30,225 nucleotides of DNA from Apostichopus parvimensis (taxonomy: Eukaryota; Echinodermata; Holothuroidea; Aspidochirotida; Stichopodidae). Under the pieces are notes generated by a model, which was given only the letters and a program-made list of their open reading frames with translations, was not told where the DNA came from and ran no database searches. This document shows, piece by piece, positions 1 through 10,900 of this stretch (positions are counted from its first letter, which is position 1; every line of letters starts with the position of its first letter). The position numbers were made by a program, and so were the translations under genes. The DNA lies in assembly GCA_000934455.1 (NCBI GenBank), contig KN884402.1, forward strand, positions 65,148 to 95,372, written 5' to 3'.

Positions 1-760
1 TTATATATTCTTATTATATCGGACCTTCCGTTCTTGAGATATTTGGGTTTAAAGTTGAAAAACACGACCCTTGTGCGCCACACTACGCCAAATGGGGCGT
101 CCGTCGTCCACGGGCGCATCATTCGTGAAAAACCTCAAATTGGTCTATTCAAACGCTGGAGAGATTTATCGGATAGCCAGTTGCTATCTCTAGAATAAGG
201 GGTGCGAAAGTTGGCCCATACCCAAAAAATTGTAGCCTATATACGCTTACACAAAATGCGCGACATTTGATATGCGCCAATCGAAATCATAGACTTTTTG
301 GCCTGCCGGACCTTCCACATCGTCGAATAATAGCTAGTCCGAAAGGAAATCTTCTCTTCTTACGGGGCGTGCCCTCAAAGTTGCTGAAAATGGCCGACAA
401 AAGTGATTATAGCCACATGATTGGGACCTACCATAAAAACTGAGACATCGTTAAATAAAAAACACCTATTTTTTCGGGGTTCAAACGCCATTCTATATAA
501 CTCCGGGTAGGAATAGGCTATGCCAGATATCTTTATGGCGTTGGATAGAGCAAGCGAACACATTTTTTTAGGTGGCGTCGTTTAGGCTCAATGGCGTTTT
601 GCGCGGGACCATTTTTTTGGCTATCTTAAGATTTATGTTTTAAAAAATTACATATATTTTGTCGATTTTTAAAAAAAATCACAGGAATGGGCGATTTACC
701 TCAGATTTGGGGGGTGGCACGTTCTAGGTCCCTCTATAGCCAAAAAAAGAATTGGTGACC
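1..760. other. No recognisable gene or repeat
   Basis: Both strands were read. Open frames here are short, and the longest (62 codons, minus strand, 375-563) has no familiar motif. The stretch is AT-rich with several T and A runs, for example around 610-680. I see no splice-bounded exon, tandem repeat or inverted end. It could be old transposon sequence or an intron. Confidence 0.5.
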
Positions 761-942
761 TTTGACATACTTTCCCGGGTCACGTGATGAAAAAATAGGT
801 AACTTTTGGGTTATTGTGCATGTCAAACTGACCAAACTCATCATACATATTTATATACATGATAGAGGGGACCGAGGTCGGTCGAACGATGTACCGCCCA
901 CCCCCATTGCACCCCCTGGGGAGGGGGGATTTTTGTATTTCG

Positions 943-1090
943 TACATCATGTACATTTACATAATGTACTACATACATGTTCATCAATGTTTACATCATG
1001 TCCATTATTGTGTACATCATGTTCACTATTTCGTACATCATGTTCAAAATATTATTTAGGACACTTAGGTGGGTACATCATGTTCATGAC
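943..1090. repeat. Degenerate minisatellite around GTACATCATGTTCA
   Basis: The words tacatcatgt and atcatgttca recur about every 20-35 bases, with variants such as acataatgtac and acatcatgtcc. Clear copies lie near 950, 1010, 1035 and 1075. The overlapping 128-codon plus-strand frame (762-1148) reads as low-complexity His/Tyr/Cys-rich repeat translation and is very unlikely to be a gene. Confidence 0.7.
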
Positions 1091-1230
1091 ATGGTATAAA
1101 TACATACATGTAAGATGTATTACACTTAATACTTATCTAATAGACTGAAGGATACTGGTGAACAATGTGCTATTGGAATGTGGTTTTCAACAAGTAATAC
1201 AGAAACAAGGCAAATTTTTGAAGCTTCACA

Positions 1231-1357
1231 CAAGCATTTTAAGCATTGTAATCGGGTGTAATTTTTTGGTGTCTTCGGTTCCTTCTCTCCAATAGGGTCC
1301 TTGATGGGGACTTGATTGTCCTTCCTGATCCTTTTTTCTACTAAACTAAACTAAACA
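1231..1357 (+). mobile_element. 3' tail of a CR1-like LINE (copy 1, truncated)
   Basis: The sequence matches the 3' end of the reverse-transcriptase element at 19372-20090 almost base for base. It shares the last coding bases (tttaagcattgtaatcggg), then the block agggtccttgatggggactt, then a short stem GGGAC/GTCC(T), then cctgatccttttttc and an (ACTAA)n tail. Only the last ~125 bases of the element are present, which is the usual outcome of 5' truncation during target-primed reverse transcription. The three copies in the window establish this as a repeat family. Confidence 0.85.
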
Positions 1358-1430
1358 TTCAACACCTAATCTTTACTGTATGCATTACTGTAACTGTTCC
1401 AAACTTGGTTTATATCCCTGATAGCTCATC

Positions 1431-3449
1431 ATGGATCATGGTCCACAATCATATCGCACCAAGAGAAGAAAAATAAATGATGAAGTGTTAAACTACATAC
1501 AAACAATATCAGATGAATCTTGCTGGCAAAATAATTTCTCTGGACCAATAGATAACCACCAGGAAGGACAATGATCAATCTTTACATATCAAGGAAAAAA
1601 GTAGCCAACTGCAACAGTTGCACCAACTGGAACAGTTGCCTGAAAATGGTGTTGACAGTGATTTGTTCCAGACCTTTCACTCATATGTTGATGAACTATA
1701 TTCTGACTCAGATAGTGAAATTTAAGGAAGGGATGAAATAAATTCCACACTGAAAATTTAGCTTGGGCAATGGGCCTCAAAGTATAATATTTCTCATGCT
1801 TCACTCTCTGAGCTCCTTGTCATTCTTCAAAATGACCATCCTGACCTTCCAAAAGACCCTAGAACTTTACTAGGCACGCAAACCAAAGTGGACACAACAA
1901 TTGTCTCAGGAGGTGAATATTACCATGTTAGGATTGAGAGTGGAATGACCTCTATTCTGAACTCAAGACAAAAATCCCTAAGTAGTAAATACAAAACAAT
2001 AACGTTGCATGTAAACATTGATGGTTTACCTCTATTTGAAAAGCTGAAACTCGCATTTTTGGCCCATATTAGGTATGATCAATGCATGTGAGAGAAAGTG
2101 TCCTTTTGTGATTGGCTTGTACTATGGGAAAAGGAAACCAACTGATTTGGAATTTTTGAATGAATTTGTAGCAGACTACCAAAATCTTGAGCAAAATGGA
2201 ATTCAAGTTCAGGGAGAAAAGCTAACAGTGGTTATGACAGCAATCATATGTGATGCCCCTGCAAGAGCCATGGTCAGAAACACCCAGGGTCATAGTGGCT
2301 ACTCTGGCTATGAAAGATGTGTTCAGAGAGGCGTGTACATCAACAAAGTAACTTTCCCAGAAACAGATCATCGCACTGACCAGTCATTTAGGGATATGCT
2401 AGATGAAAATCATCATCTAGGGGAAACTCCACTATCCCAACTTTCATTGGGTATGGTATCTAACTTCCCTCTAGACTACATGCACCTAGTATGTTTGGGG
2501 GTGACACGCAGACTGGTAAAGCTTTGGTTGAAAGGTCCACTAAAGACAAGACAGAGCCCTCAACTTATCAGAGAAATTTCTGCAAATTGCAATCGTTGAA
2601 TGGTGCTCTACCACGTGAATTTGCTCGCCAACCCCGATCTCTGAATGAGTTTGAACGGTGGAAAGCCACAGAGCTTCGGCAATTTCTTTTGTACACCGGT
2701 CCAGTTGTTCTTTACAGAATCATTCCAAAGCAATTTTATGAAAATTTCATGCTTTTATCTGTTGCTATGTTTATATATTTGAGTCCATTCAACTGTAGCA
2801 GTTACTCTCAGCTTGGTCACCAGTTAATTGTTACTTTCATCAAGCACTATGCAACTCTCTATGGCAATGACATGATTACATACAATGTACATGGACTTGT
2901 GCATTGGAAAGAGGATGTACAACAATATGATGCATCGGACAATGTATCCTGTTTCCCTTTCGAAAGTTATTTCGGACAGATAAAAAGAATGGTTAGGAAT
3001 GCAAACTACCCCTTACAACAAGTTATTCGACGTCTTTCTGAAAACCATGTAGCATTTCCTACTAAAAGCAAAGAACTTTTTGAGCAGCCCCACAATGGTG
3101 GACAGATTCCTGAGACCATGGTAACTTGCTCACAATACTAAGTACTGAACCTTCCAGATTGCACTATAAAAATATCTACGGGGGACAACTGTGTGAAAAT
3201 TGGTGAGGAAATTGTTCTTGCCAGAAACTTGTTTGTCAGCAAGTTCATCTTATATGAAAAGTTTTGTCACAAAGAATTTTTTTCACATATCCACTGGATT
3301 CCACCAAACTTGCCATATTCAATCCAAAAAAAAAGATCAAATTACTCAGTGGGAAACTAGAGTTTGCTCCAATCTCAAGTATCCTGGAAAAATATGTCCT
3401 TATTCCTCGGAAGAAAAGCTTTGTGGTAGTGCCACTCCTCCATTTTTGA
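1431..3449 (+). pseudogene. CACTA/EnSpm-like transposase, frame-broken
   Basis: This resembles the large transposase-domain proteins of CACTA/EnSpm-type elements found in multiple copies in aquatic invertebrates. The pieces run in family order. An N-terminal basic segment (SYRTKRRKIND) starts at ATG 1431. Next come SLSELLVILQNDHPDLPKD (about 1801-1860), GGEYYHVRIESG (1909), HVNIDGLPLFEK (2008), CPFVIGLYYG (2099), ICDAPARAMV (2249), FPLDYMHLVCLGVTRR (2465), EFARQPRSLNEFERWKATEL (about 2617), SCFPFESYFGQIKRMVR (about 2947) and the C-terminal SFVVVPLLHF before TAA at 3447. The frame changes near 2045, 2585 and after 3141, and there are in-frame stops near 1572, 1722 and 2047, so no single protein is encoded. 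No intron sites are needed to connect the pieces. The class assignment comes from recalled family sequence, not from a search. Confidence 0.8.
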
Positions 3450-3503
3450 AATTGTACCGTACCTGATCATGGCTATTCATTATCATCATTACTGTCTTTC
3501 AGC

Positions 3504-3700
3504 ATGTCTGATACTCAAACTTTCTTGATTGTTGCATTTGCTGGTGAAGACGGTGTAGGAGTCATTCCATCGCAATGGAGAACTGGCGAAAGAGAATGCC
3601 TCTGGCCACCATATAAGTCTTCCACAAGGTTTGCTCAAGTCAGTGGAAGCCCCGCGAGCATCTTGGACGATACACACCATTCGGGTTCTGTCAACAACAG
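3504..3700 (+). pseudogene. DUF4806-like companion gene, exon 1 (frameshifted)
   Basis: The start is ATG 3504, 54 bases after the transposase pseudogene ends, on the same strand. The N-terminal part reads TFLIVAFAGEDGVGVIPSQW, then CLWPPYKSSTRF. This is the pattern I know from the N-terminus of DUF4806-containing animal proteins: a hydrophobic strand, 'VP..W', then 'WPPYK'. The expected continuation (EAPRASWTIHTIRVLS) lies in the next frame, so there is a one-base indel near 3630-3640. Exon 1 ends in caacaacag followed by gtattg, a weak donor. The function of the family is unknown. Confidence 0.7.
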
Positions 3701-4022
3701 GTATTGTAAACACAATTAATTCAAATAAAAGTGTAAAATTATTTGCAATAATGTGTCTTTCATTAACATTATGCTTTGTGGTTACTTTGATGGATCAAGG
3801 TGCTACAAAGACGACAGTGTCTCACTGTATAGTGTAGTACATCTCCACGACGTAAATGTTGAAACTGAGCAAAGTGTATCTTTCTGTACATGTGTGTTCT
3901 GTACGAGATTAAAACCTTTCATTTACAGATAGGACTATACCACTGTATAGTGTACAGTAGTTTACTAGTTCATCACAAATGTTCACTATCAAGATTTTTT
4001 TTCAATTGTTACATTTCTTCAG

Positions 4023-4122
4023 GTTCCTATGCACGGGCAATGATATTATTGACAAGGGCTGAGGAGACTTCAGACTTAGCTACTGAAAATGAAGATGAGA
4101 GGCCATCAAAACGCAGAAAGTT
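4023..4122 (+). pseudogene. DUF4806-like companion gene, exon 2
   Basis: The acceptor is a pyrimidine-rich tract ending in ttcttcag at 4022, and the donor is gtaagt at 4123. The phase matches the shifted frame of exon 1, and the join gives LSTTG-SYARAMILLTRAEETSDL. The 'Y..A......AEETSDL' stretch followed by an acidic then basic run (NEDERPSKRRK) is characteristic of this family. The matching phase and strong splice sites show that this was a spliced gene and not a chance frame. Confidence 0.75.
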
Positions 4123-4504
4123 GTAAGTGTCCAATATATAAATATGTTAATGTTCGATTTAAATATACCAAGCAAACCTGCTACAAAAATAAATGCAGGT
4201 TATACATTCCAAAATCACTTTCAATGATCTTTCTCATAGAGATGCTGACAGTGAACATAGTCTTACTCAAATAACTTAAACCAAAAGTGTCATCCTTACT
4301 GACTTAACAAGTATGAAACTCAGAAAGTTCAGTTAATATTTTATGAACTCTACCTCCATATTTTAATTGACCTATAATCAGCTTAAATCATATCGGACAT
4401 AAAAATCCCATATGTTCAAATCAGACACAATACTCTCAACATGGATATTATGGTAAAGGCAATTTCCGTGATGTACTTACTCAATGTCTATTTCCTTTTC
4501 ATAG

Positions 4505-4767
4505 GCAAAATCGCCGGTATGTGGTTCCTCTGACGACACAGAAGAAGAAGCTGACAGCAATTTCCACTTCCTCCACCGATTCAGCCATTGGTTCCCCTTC
4601 CAACGCCATTGACTTCCTATATAAATCCTCAATCACAGAGGGAAAAATTTCCTCATGCTGTCGTATCACCAATAGGTGCACGGCACTCTACCGGGTCTAC
4701 CCAGTCACTAGCAGGGTCCAGTCGGAACATATCTCCCATGTCAACCCCAGATTTTATTGTTAAAGGT
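4505..4767 (+). pseudogene. DUF4806-like companion gene, exon 3 (frame unclear)
   Basis: The acceptor ccttttcatag ends at 4504. Three frames each show part of the expected low-complexity linker: an acidic stretch (SSDDTEEEADS, about 4526-4558), then a Pro/Ser-rich stretch (LPTPLTSYINPQSQ, then GSSRNISPMS). They cannot be joined without frameshifts. The right edge is uncertain, since either gt at 4766 or 4768 could be the donor and neither keeps phase with exon 4. This exon is probably decayed. Confidence 0.5.
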
Positions 4768-5094
4768 GTGTAGAACTGTAAATTTAAACATAAGGCATAG
4801 TACATGATCTGCATTTGTAAAGGTTCAAGTACTGCTATCATGCACATTTCTTTGACCTGCTGACCAAGCACTAGTGACTGGTAATGTGGCAACCGTGCAA
4901 ACTATGACTCCATTTACTGTTTACTAAGGCTAAATATATATATTTTTTTTAATTACTGTGCTTCTGTGCCATGGAATGCAATGTATATACAGTACCAGTC
5001 TGCTATTCTCACATTGCACTTCCACTTGAAAGTGACTACTTTTAACATGTGATGTTGCTTTTACGATGCTTTCTCTGATTTTGTCTCTTAACAG

Positions 5095-5341
5095 CAACTC
5101 AGAAGAAGATCCTTATGATTTCGCGGAAATAAAAGCTGAAGTAAGGGAACTGAAGCGCCAAACAGTTGAAAATTCCCATTTAATTCAATTCCTTAAGGCC
5201 TCCCATTTGGATTGGGAGGAACTGCCAGATGATGTAAACTTGCCCTTTTCATCTGTTCCTCTTCTAACAGCTCTGGATGAACGTGCCCGTACTGACGTAA
5301 ATGTTGAGAGACGTTTGGTAATTGCCCATACTTTGTCCTAT
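5095..5341 (+). pseudogene. DUF4806-like companion gene, exon 4 (gene ends abruptly)
   Basis: The acceptor tgtctcttaacag ends at 5094 and the donor gtaaga starts at 5342. The exon reads an acidic start (SEEDPYDF), a helix that looks coiled-coil-like (AEIKAEVRELKRQTVENSHL), then LPFSSVPLLTALDERARTDV and ERRLVIAHTLSY. The last part fits the beginning of a DUF4806 domain (LP..s...l..L...l..d...r..lv..l). The rest of that domain is not found downstream, so the gene is cut or its last exon has been lost. Confidence 0.65.
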
Positions 5342-5870
5342 GTAAGAAGAAAAAAATACTTACACTATACATAGATAAATAGGTTGTAATGTATGAAATA
5401 AGAACTTAACACTTACTAAAATAGCTTACAAGGTGCGTCAATGAGGGTGCGTCAATTATGAAGTATTTAGTATACCTTGTCAATTGAGCTACATTAGCCT
5501 AGTCATTTACCGAACCTTCCACTTTACTTCTGCTTCTGTTATGTACCCGTTTAAAACCCCTCTCGGGTATCACAACGAGGATGTTGGTGCGCAGCGCAGC
5601 AGTGCTAATAACAATGCGTGGGCAATATTGTCTTTAACACCTCAAGACTAGGGCTCTCTTTAGCGGCCAAAGATTATGTATTCCAGTCTTTTCTAGTCCT
5701 AGGATAGAAACTTGACTGAAAAGCACGATGATTATGTGAAATTTGTGTATAGCGGCCAGGCCTCCCTGGTTTCAAGAAGGGATTAGGGTAAATGAGGGGG
5801 TTAACGTCCATGTTTTTTTTCCGTCCACCCCGTACTACTTGGCCGTTTCCTACATAGCCCCATCGCTAAA
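5342..5870. other. No gene seen
   Basis: No coding frame is recognisable. A short direct repeat ggtgcgtcaa occurs twice at about 5433-5455. A motif tagcggcca occurs near 5659 and again near 5750. This may include the lost 3' end of the CACTA-like element, but I could not identify a terminal CACTA motif. Confidence 0.4.
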
Positions 5871-5874
5871 TGCC

Positions 5875-5984
5875 TATAAAACACTAGCCTAACGTGCAAA
5901 GGGGTCTCTTCTACACATGTTGTTATCGACAACTGATCATCCTATCGTTACCTACATATCGAAATATCAAGTTGAAATGTCTTG
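5875..5984 (+). promoter_or_regulatory. Possible TATA promoter and short first exon
   Basis: TATAAAAC at 5875 is followed after about 100 bases by ATG 5977 and a consensus donor GTAAGT at 5985, so only the codons ATG TCT TG would lie in the exon. This could be the 5' exon of the pogo-like gene, which starts at 6740 just after a pyrimidine-rich acceptor-like sequence (gttttttcctggcaag, ending 6733). The link is inference; a TATA-like word can occur by chance in AT-rich DNA. Confidence 0.3.
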
Positions 5985-6152
5985 GTAAGTAGCCATTTTC
6001 CGTAATTTTACCTGCTTACAAGTATATGTAAGAATACTATCTGTAGAATGTACCTCCTATTTCCCTCATATATGATGAAAAAGCGTCTGAATTGGACAAT
6101 CCACGGAGCAAAACCCTCGTTCGACAGTCACAAGGTCGTTGATCGAATATAA

Positions 6153-6160
6153 TGACGTCA
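6153..6160. promoter_or_regulatory. Perfect CRE palindrome TGACGTCA
   Basis: This is a canonical CREB/ATF binding palindrome. A second perfect copy lies 249 bases downstream at 6402-6409. Two perfect copies of an 8-base palindrome in 260 bases, upstream of the pogo-like start, are suggestive but not proof of regulation. Confidence 0.35.
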
Positions 6161-6401
6161 TCCGCTTTTCGATGGGTGTCCGAAAATCCCTCTCATAAAA
6201 ACTGTTGCTGTGGTGGAATTCGGAAACTTGAAATTGGTAGTGTCTGAATTCCCCCACATACTAGGACGAAAACCTCAGCATCACAAAAGAAGGAGAAATT
6301 GTGCATCATAATGATAATTTGTAGATGAATAATAGATTTTCTATTACAAATATGATCGACAGTTGAATAGAAATATGAATTGGCATTGCAACAGCCACAT
6401 T

Positions 6402-6409
6402 TGACGTCA
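6402..6409. promoter_or_regulatory. Perfect CRE palindrome TGACGTCA, second copy
   Basis: Same motif as at 6153. It lies about 330 bases upstream of the pogo-like transposase start codon at 6740. Confidence 0.35.
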
Positions 6410-6739
6410 CATCACAGGATGAATGTAGATAACTTAATATGTTCCCATTGTAAGTGAACTGTATTGTAAGTCAAAAGGCGCTTGTGTGCATTGAACCTAC
6501 GGGGCCTGGGAGAAGAGCGGGTGGGGTGGGGAGCTTACATGACACTGTTATTCGGGATATTTCTATTGCATTAAATACCTCAGCAATAATGATTGGATAT
6601 CTTACGGGCAGTAGACGAGGAAATTTGCGGATTTCGTTCACCGGAACGTCTTCGAACTTTCGCAAATTCACCCATGTTCGGGCGTTAGTATACCAATACA
6701 TGGACATTTTTACTTATGTTTTTTCCTGGCAAGTTTAAC

Positions 6740-6999
6740 ATGCCACGGACCCAAGGAGGAAATTATCGCCCGTATACACAAAAAAGCTTCGAATTGGCCT
6801 ATACCAGGATAAAAAAATGGGCAGATATCTCTGAGAAAAGCAGCGAAGCTGTATAATGTACCGAATTCTACGTTAAGCGACAGATTGTAGGGCAGGGTGC
6901 CATTAGTAGCCAAGTCTGGTCCGATGCCAAATCTCACGGATGAGGAAGAGGCAGCCATAGAGGCATGGCTGATGAAAATGTCCCAAATCGGATACGGCC
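6740..6999 (+). pseudogene. Pogo-like transposase, N-terminal DNA-binding part
   Basis: The start is ATG 6740. The text reads MPRTQGGNYRPYTQ, then SFELAYTRIKKW, then after a frame change near 6820 SLRKAAKLYNVPNSTLSDRL, a stop (TAG, 6888), then GRVPLVAKSGP, LTDEEEAAIEAW and KMSQIGYG. This is the psq-type helix-turn-helix and the start of the CENP-B-like segment of Tc1/mariner-superfamily pogo/Tigger-type transposases. The family continues directly with a sequence like QTKREV, which is found only at 12796, after a 5.8-kb insertion. The frameshift and the stop (in place of a conserved basic residue) show that it is no longer functional. Confidence 0.85.
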
Positions 7000-7031
7000 C
7001 ATGTGAAAATCCGCCCTTTAGTAGCACGGAC
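7000..7031 (+). repeat. Left terminal inverted repeat of the 5.8-kb insertion
   Basis: It begins CATGTGAAAATCC at 7000. Its partner is the reverse complement of 12764-12795. Similarity does not continue inward, so the TIR is short. Confidence 0.8.
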
Positions 7032-7135
7032 GTGCACTGATGGACACTGGCCGTCTCTGCACCGTTCAAGGTTATTAGTTTGGAAAGGGAGCTTATATAT
7101 TACGTAACTATTTCCCTCTCAAGTAGTGTCATTCA

Positions 7136-7835
7136 CGCAAATAAAACATAACTTTTACGTTTGATGATTGTTTTAATATTTTAAGAGTCTTAGCTGGATC
7201 ATTTATACCCTATTTAGTGGTTGAATTTACCAATTTCAAGCAGTATTCATCAAAATAGGTCAGTTTGAGAAGTTTAATTCGGATCTGAACGTTCAGAAAA
7301 AGCCCGCGTATTTCAGTTCCGGCGCGATCAGCGAAACCCGGCGATCGTGAATCTGATGCACTACAGCGTTGTAAACACTTTGCCTTGCTCTAAAGATTTG
7401 GACGCTATCAAGTTAAAATTGGAATTAAATGCCCTTATTTGTGTCTCGGCCCTTTTGATCAAGTAGAACAAGGGTACAGAAGAGGCTTTGATTGAAGAGG
7501 TCAGTACTACGCTATGTAGCCTAGGACTAGGCTACGCCATCAAGCCTAGGATTGCCCTGTATCACATCACTCCAATCCTTGTTTCGTTTCAGGTTTGTCA
7601 AACTTACTCATTCTAGGCGAAGCATAGTAGTAACGTTTAGATTAACTAAAATGTTAGGCCTAAACGAGTAAAATGCTAAGGAAGCTTAGATATATGGTAG
7701 GTCCTATGCCTTTGTTTATTTTTTGCATCCGCGAAATTTGAAGCCATGTGCATGACAGTATTTTTTGTGTATTATACTTTATAGCATAGGCCTAGCCTTA
7801 TACTACTAAGTACACTAGCCGAGGCCTGTGAATGA
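7136..7835. other. Insertion interior, no gene seen
   Basis: No long frame and no familiar motif. CpG-containing words cluster at about 7300-7350 (gttccggcgcgatcagcg) in otherwise CpG-poor DNA. Several AGGCCTA/TAGGCTA-like words are present from 7500 on. Confidence 0.4.
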
Positions 7836-7845
7836 GTTTAAGCAT

Positions 7846-7960
7846 TATAATCGGTTCTGATCTTTTGTGTCTTCATGTTTTTTTTTATCTGTCATAGGGT
7901 CATTGATGTGTATTTGACTGTCCCTCCTGATGCTTTTCTTTTCTACTATTATTAGTTTAT
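7846..7960 (+). mobile_element. 3' tail of the CR1-like LINE (copy 2, diverged)
   Basis: It shares gtttaagcattataatcgg, gtgtcttca, a T run, tagggtcattgatg and tgactgtccctcctgatgct with the tails at 1231 and 19967. It is more diverged, and its (ACTAA)n end has been lost or altered (ctactattattagtttatt). It lies inside the 5.8-kb insertion, so it landed after that sequence existed, or was carried in it. Confidence 0.75.
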
Positions 7961-7990
7961 TACTTAAACAAAAAATAACTTATCTAAACT

Positions 7991-10900
7991 AACTAGGCTA
8001 GGCCGGGTCTTACTAGCCGTGACCTAGCCAAGGTGGATCCTTATTAAAATCACTATTCACTTGAAATTGGGTACTTTCCCATTATTCTCAGTCATTATCA
8101 ATGAACAATCAAGGTGACTGAATGTCTAGAGCTGAGGTAAATTGACCAAAGGTGACCATATTTGAATATCTGACATATTTAGGGCCAATGCCATTTCGAT
8201 GCATGCACAAAATGAGTGCATCCGTCCTAGTAAACTAGGCTCTGACTAGGCTAAGCCTAGTTCCATGTTGAAGGTCAGTTTTAAGTCTTCGTGGCTTGTA
8301 AGACTGTTTGTATAGACCTACAGGAAAAAGAACTTTGCTTATGATAACAGTTGAAGTTGGGCTGACATATTTTTGACCTAACGATAATATATAGTTGTTG
8401 TAAAGTCCCTACTGTATATTCTGGTGGTACTGCCTGCCACATTGCATATAAACTAATTGTTCTGTTTAATAACAGAATACCAAGATCTGTCACTTTATGG
8501 CAAGGGGCACAATTCTCAAGAGTGAACAGCCACCAACAAGTTTCAACAATTGAGCTAAATGATCAATTTACAGGAGGGGGAGGCTTGTGACTACCACTGT
8601 ACTCTATTGTAACTTGTATAATTTTTAATTTTGAGCTCAAATCCCTTTAAATTAATGCATGACGTCGCACACCCGCCTCTCCATTCTCCACTTTTGAAAA
8701 GGGATCCTATCTTGTGACCATAGGTGCAGCTGGACAGGAGAATTGGGAAGGGGGGGGGGGGACATATTGATATTTCAATGAAAACATGGGTAATGTGCTG
8801 TTATCTCTGGTAGGGTGAAATAGAACCCATTCATTAATGAGACACCATATTGACTTTTACTTTTCACATGGCACAGTTGAGAACTAGAGTACCACAAAAA
8901 TCCTCAGGCAAATCATTACAACCCCACCCCTACCAACCTAATTGAATTGGGCCCATACAAAAGAAAACTTTTAAACTAAAAGTCAAGTCACAGATTATGA
9001 TCTTTACCCACTGTTCATTTATTGCTTGTTTTTCTTGTAGAACTAACTGTTGGCCTTCAGAGTAATAGAGGAGAAAGTAAAAAGGAGCAAAGCAAAGCAA
9101 ATCAAGAAAAAAAATACGCTCCGCTTCTGAAGAAGTAAGTTCGCATGTGACCCATTTTATTGAGACAATGAAGATAGTACTTGCCATCTGTGCGGTGTGA
9201 GGACGGTGTGAGGATCATGGCTTTCATTTGATTTGCCAGCAGTCAACCACCAACACCTTCCTTTCCTTTTAAGTTTAAATACCCTAAGAATAGGCTGATT
9301 TAGTGTTATTGGATTATACAACTATTGGCAGGACTTTATTACCACCTTAGAGGAAATTTTCCTGACTGGGACATTCTGTCATCTCAGGTATTCATTTAGA
9401 ATGTCTGAGAACAATGTGGAGAATAAAGACCTCCAGGAAAGTAATTTTTGAAAACTTGTAGCAATTATACATAATTTGGGGCCTACACAGACTACCTTTA
9501 ATTACTACAATAAGCTACATGTACATGTGTTACAAAAGAGAACAAAACAACAGAAAGACTACCCATATTGTGAACAGTGGCCGTAGCTTTCAGAGCAGTG
9601 TTTATTTTAAAACAAATTTAGTAGGACTCGGAATTCTCATCACAGGAACTTCAGAATTGATCAACCTTAGCAAAGGTCAATTAAACCAACAAGACACAAT
9701 GGCTATACCAAGTTTTTGCAAGCTGACTTCAAAAATTTGTAACAATGGTATTTTTACATATTGAAAGAGCAGTTCATAGATATTTTAAACAAATATTTTG
9801 CATGGAAACAAGAGGCCAAACAGTTAGTAAGTATGATTTTTAGTTGTACCATATATATGCATAATGCACCTATGTAAGTTGGTTTGCATGAATAGGACAA
9901 TATTCCATGAAAGCACTATTCGCAATGGTAATCTGGCCAGGTGACATTATTTCACCTAAGGAAGGGCATACAGGTAGTTGGAGAAAAACTTTGATAGGGT
10001 ACTGTACCTTTGTGTTTTGCAATGGATGCTCACGTTGTGGAACATCTCATGCATCCACCAACATCATTTCCCTGTCTGTAGACACTGTATTTTATTTCTC
10101 TTACCGTAAAAGATGCAGTTCTTTAAGTATTCTAAAAAGAAAGAAATTAATATATTTTATCCGCTATTTTAAAGGATAAAACACCATTCATGATACTGGA
10201 AGAATAAGATTTCAGTTTCGAGCATATTGCCATTAGCAGATAGGTAGCCTACTGTAGGCCCCTCAAGTGTACCACACACTGCATTAAGGAAAAATATATT
10301 ATCATTATCAACCACATCCCAGTCCAGAGGGGGAAAATGTAACAATTAACACTACAGATAAATAAAGTTGACACCTACGGTCACCCACTTCCGTAGCCAG
10401 TCGGGTGTAGGGGGGGGGGGCGACTGGGGAAGATGTGGGAATTCAATCAGTCAGTGACAAGACCAACATCTCTCACGAGAAAGCAAGTCCTGCCTCACCA
10501 GTCACCATCTCTAATTCCTATGCATGTTACTAATGGTGAGTGTGGGGTGGGGGTTACAGCCCAAGGTGCCGTAGCATTAACACTCAGATAGTGATCATGA
10601 GAAAGCATTTTGAACAAACATAGACCACTTTTAGAGTTTATTTAGGGTGGAATTTTGCCATAACTGGTTTACTTGAAAACACTACCAAGGAACTTTTAAA
10701 TACAAGCCTTGGCTGAGGTGTTAATCTTTGATGTGAATGAGATAAGAATGCAGTCACAGTAGTGATTGAGATTATCCACTGACTGTGGTACAAGAAAAAA
10801 TAAATGAAAAGCAAACAAAGACTGGATTTACTGAATAGCTGTTTTAAATTGTAATGGGAAGCTATGGGAAAATATGCTGATATAATTGCATTATTTGTGT

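Noticed and set aside
762..1148. 128-codon plus-strand open frame
   Set aside because: Its C-terminal half is a translation of the ACATCATGT minisatellite, and the rest shows no motif.
5375..5460. Possible right terminal repeat of the CACTA-like element
   Set aside because: The duplicated ggtgcgtcaa is short and has no inverted partner upstream of 1431 that I can find.
6710..7069. 119-codon minus-strand open frame
   Set aside because: It is antisense to the pogo-like N-terminal coding sequence, which explains the open frame; no motif on the minus strand.
9907..10179. 90-codon plus-strand frame inside the 5.8-kb insertion
   Set aside because: No recognisable motif, and length is within chance for this composition; no splice partners found.
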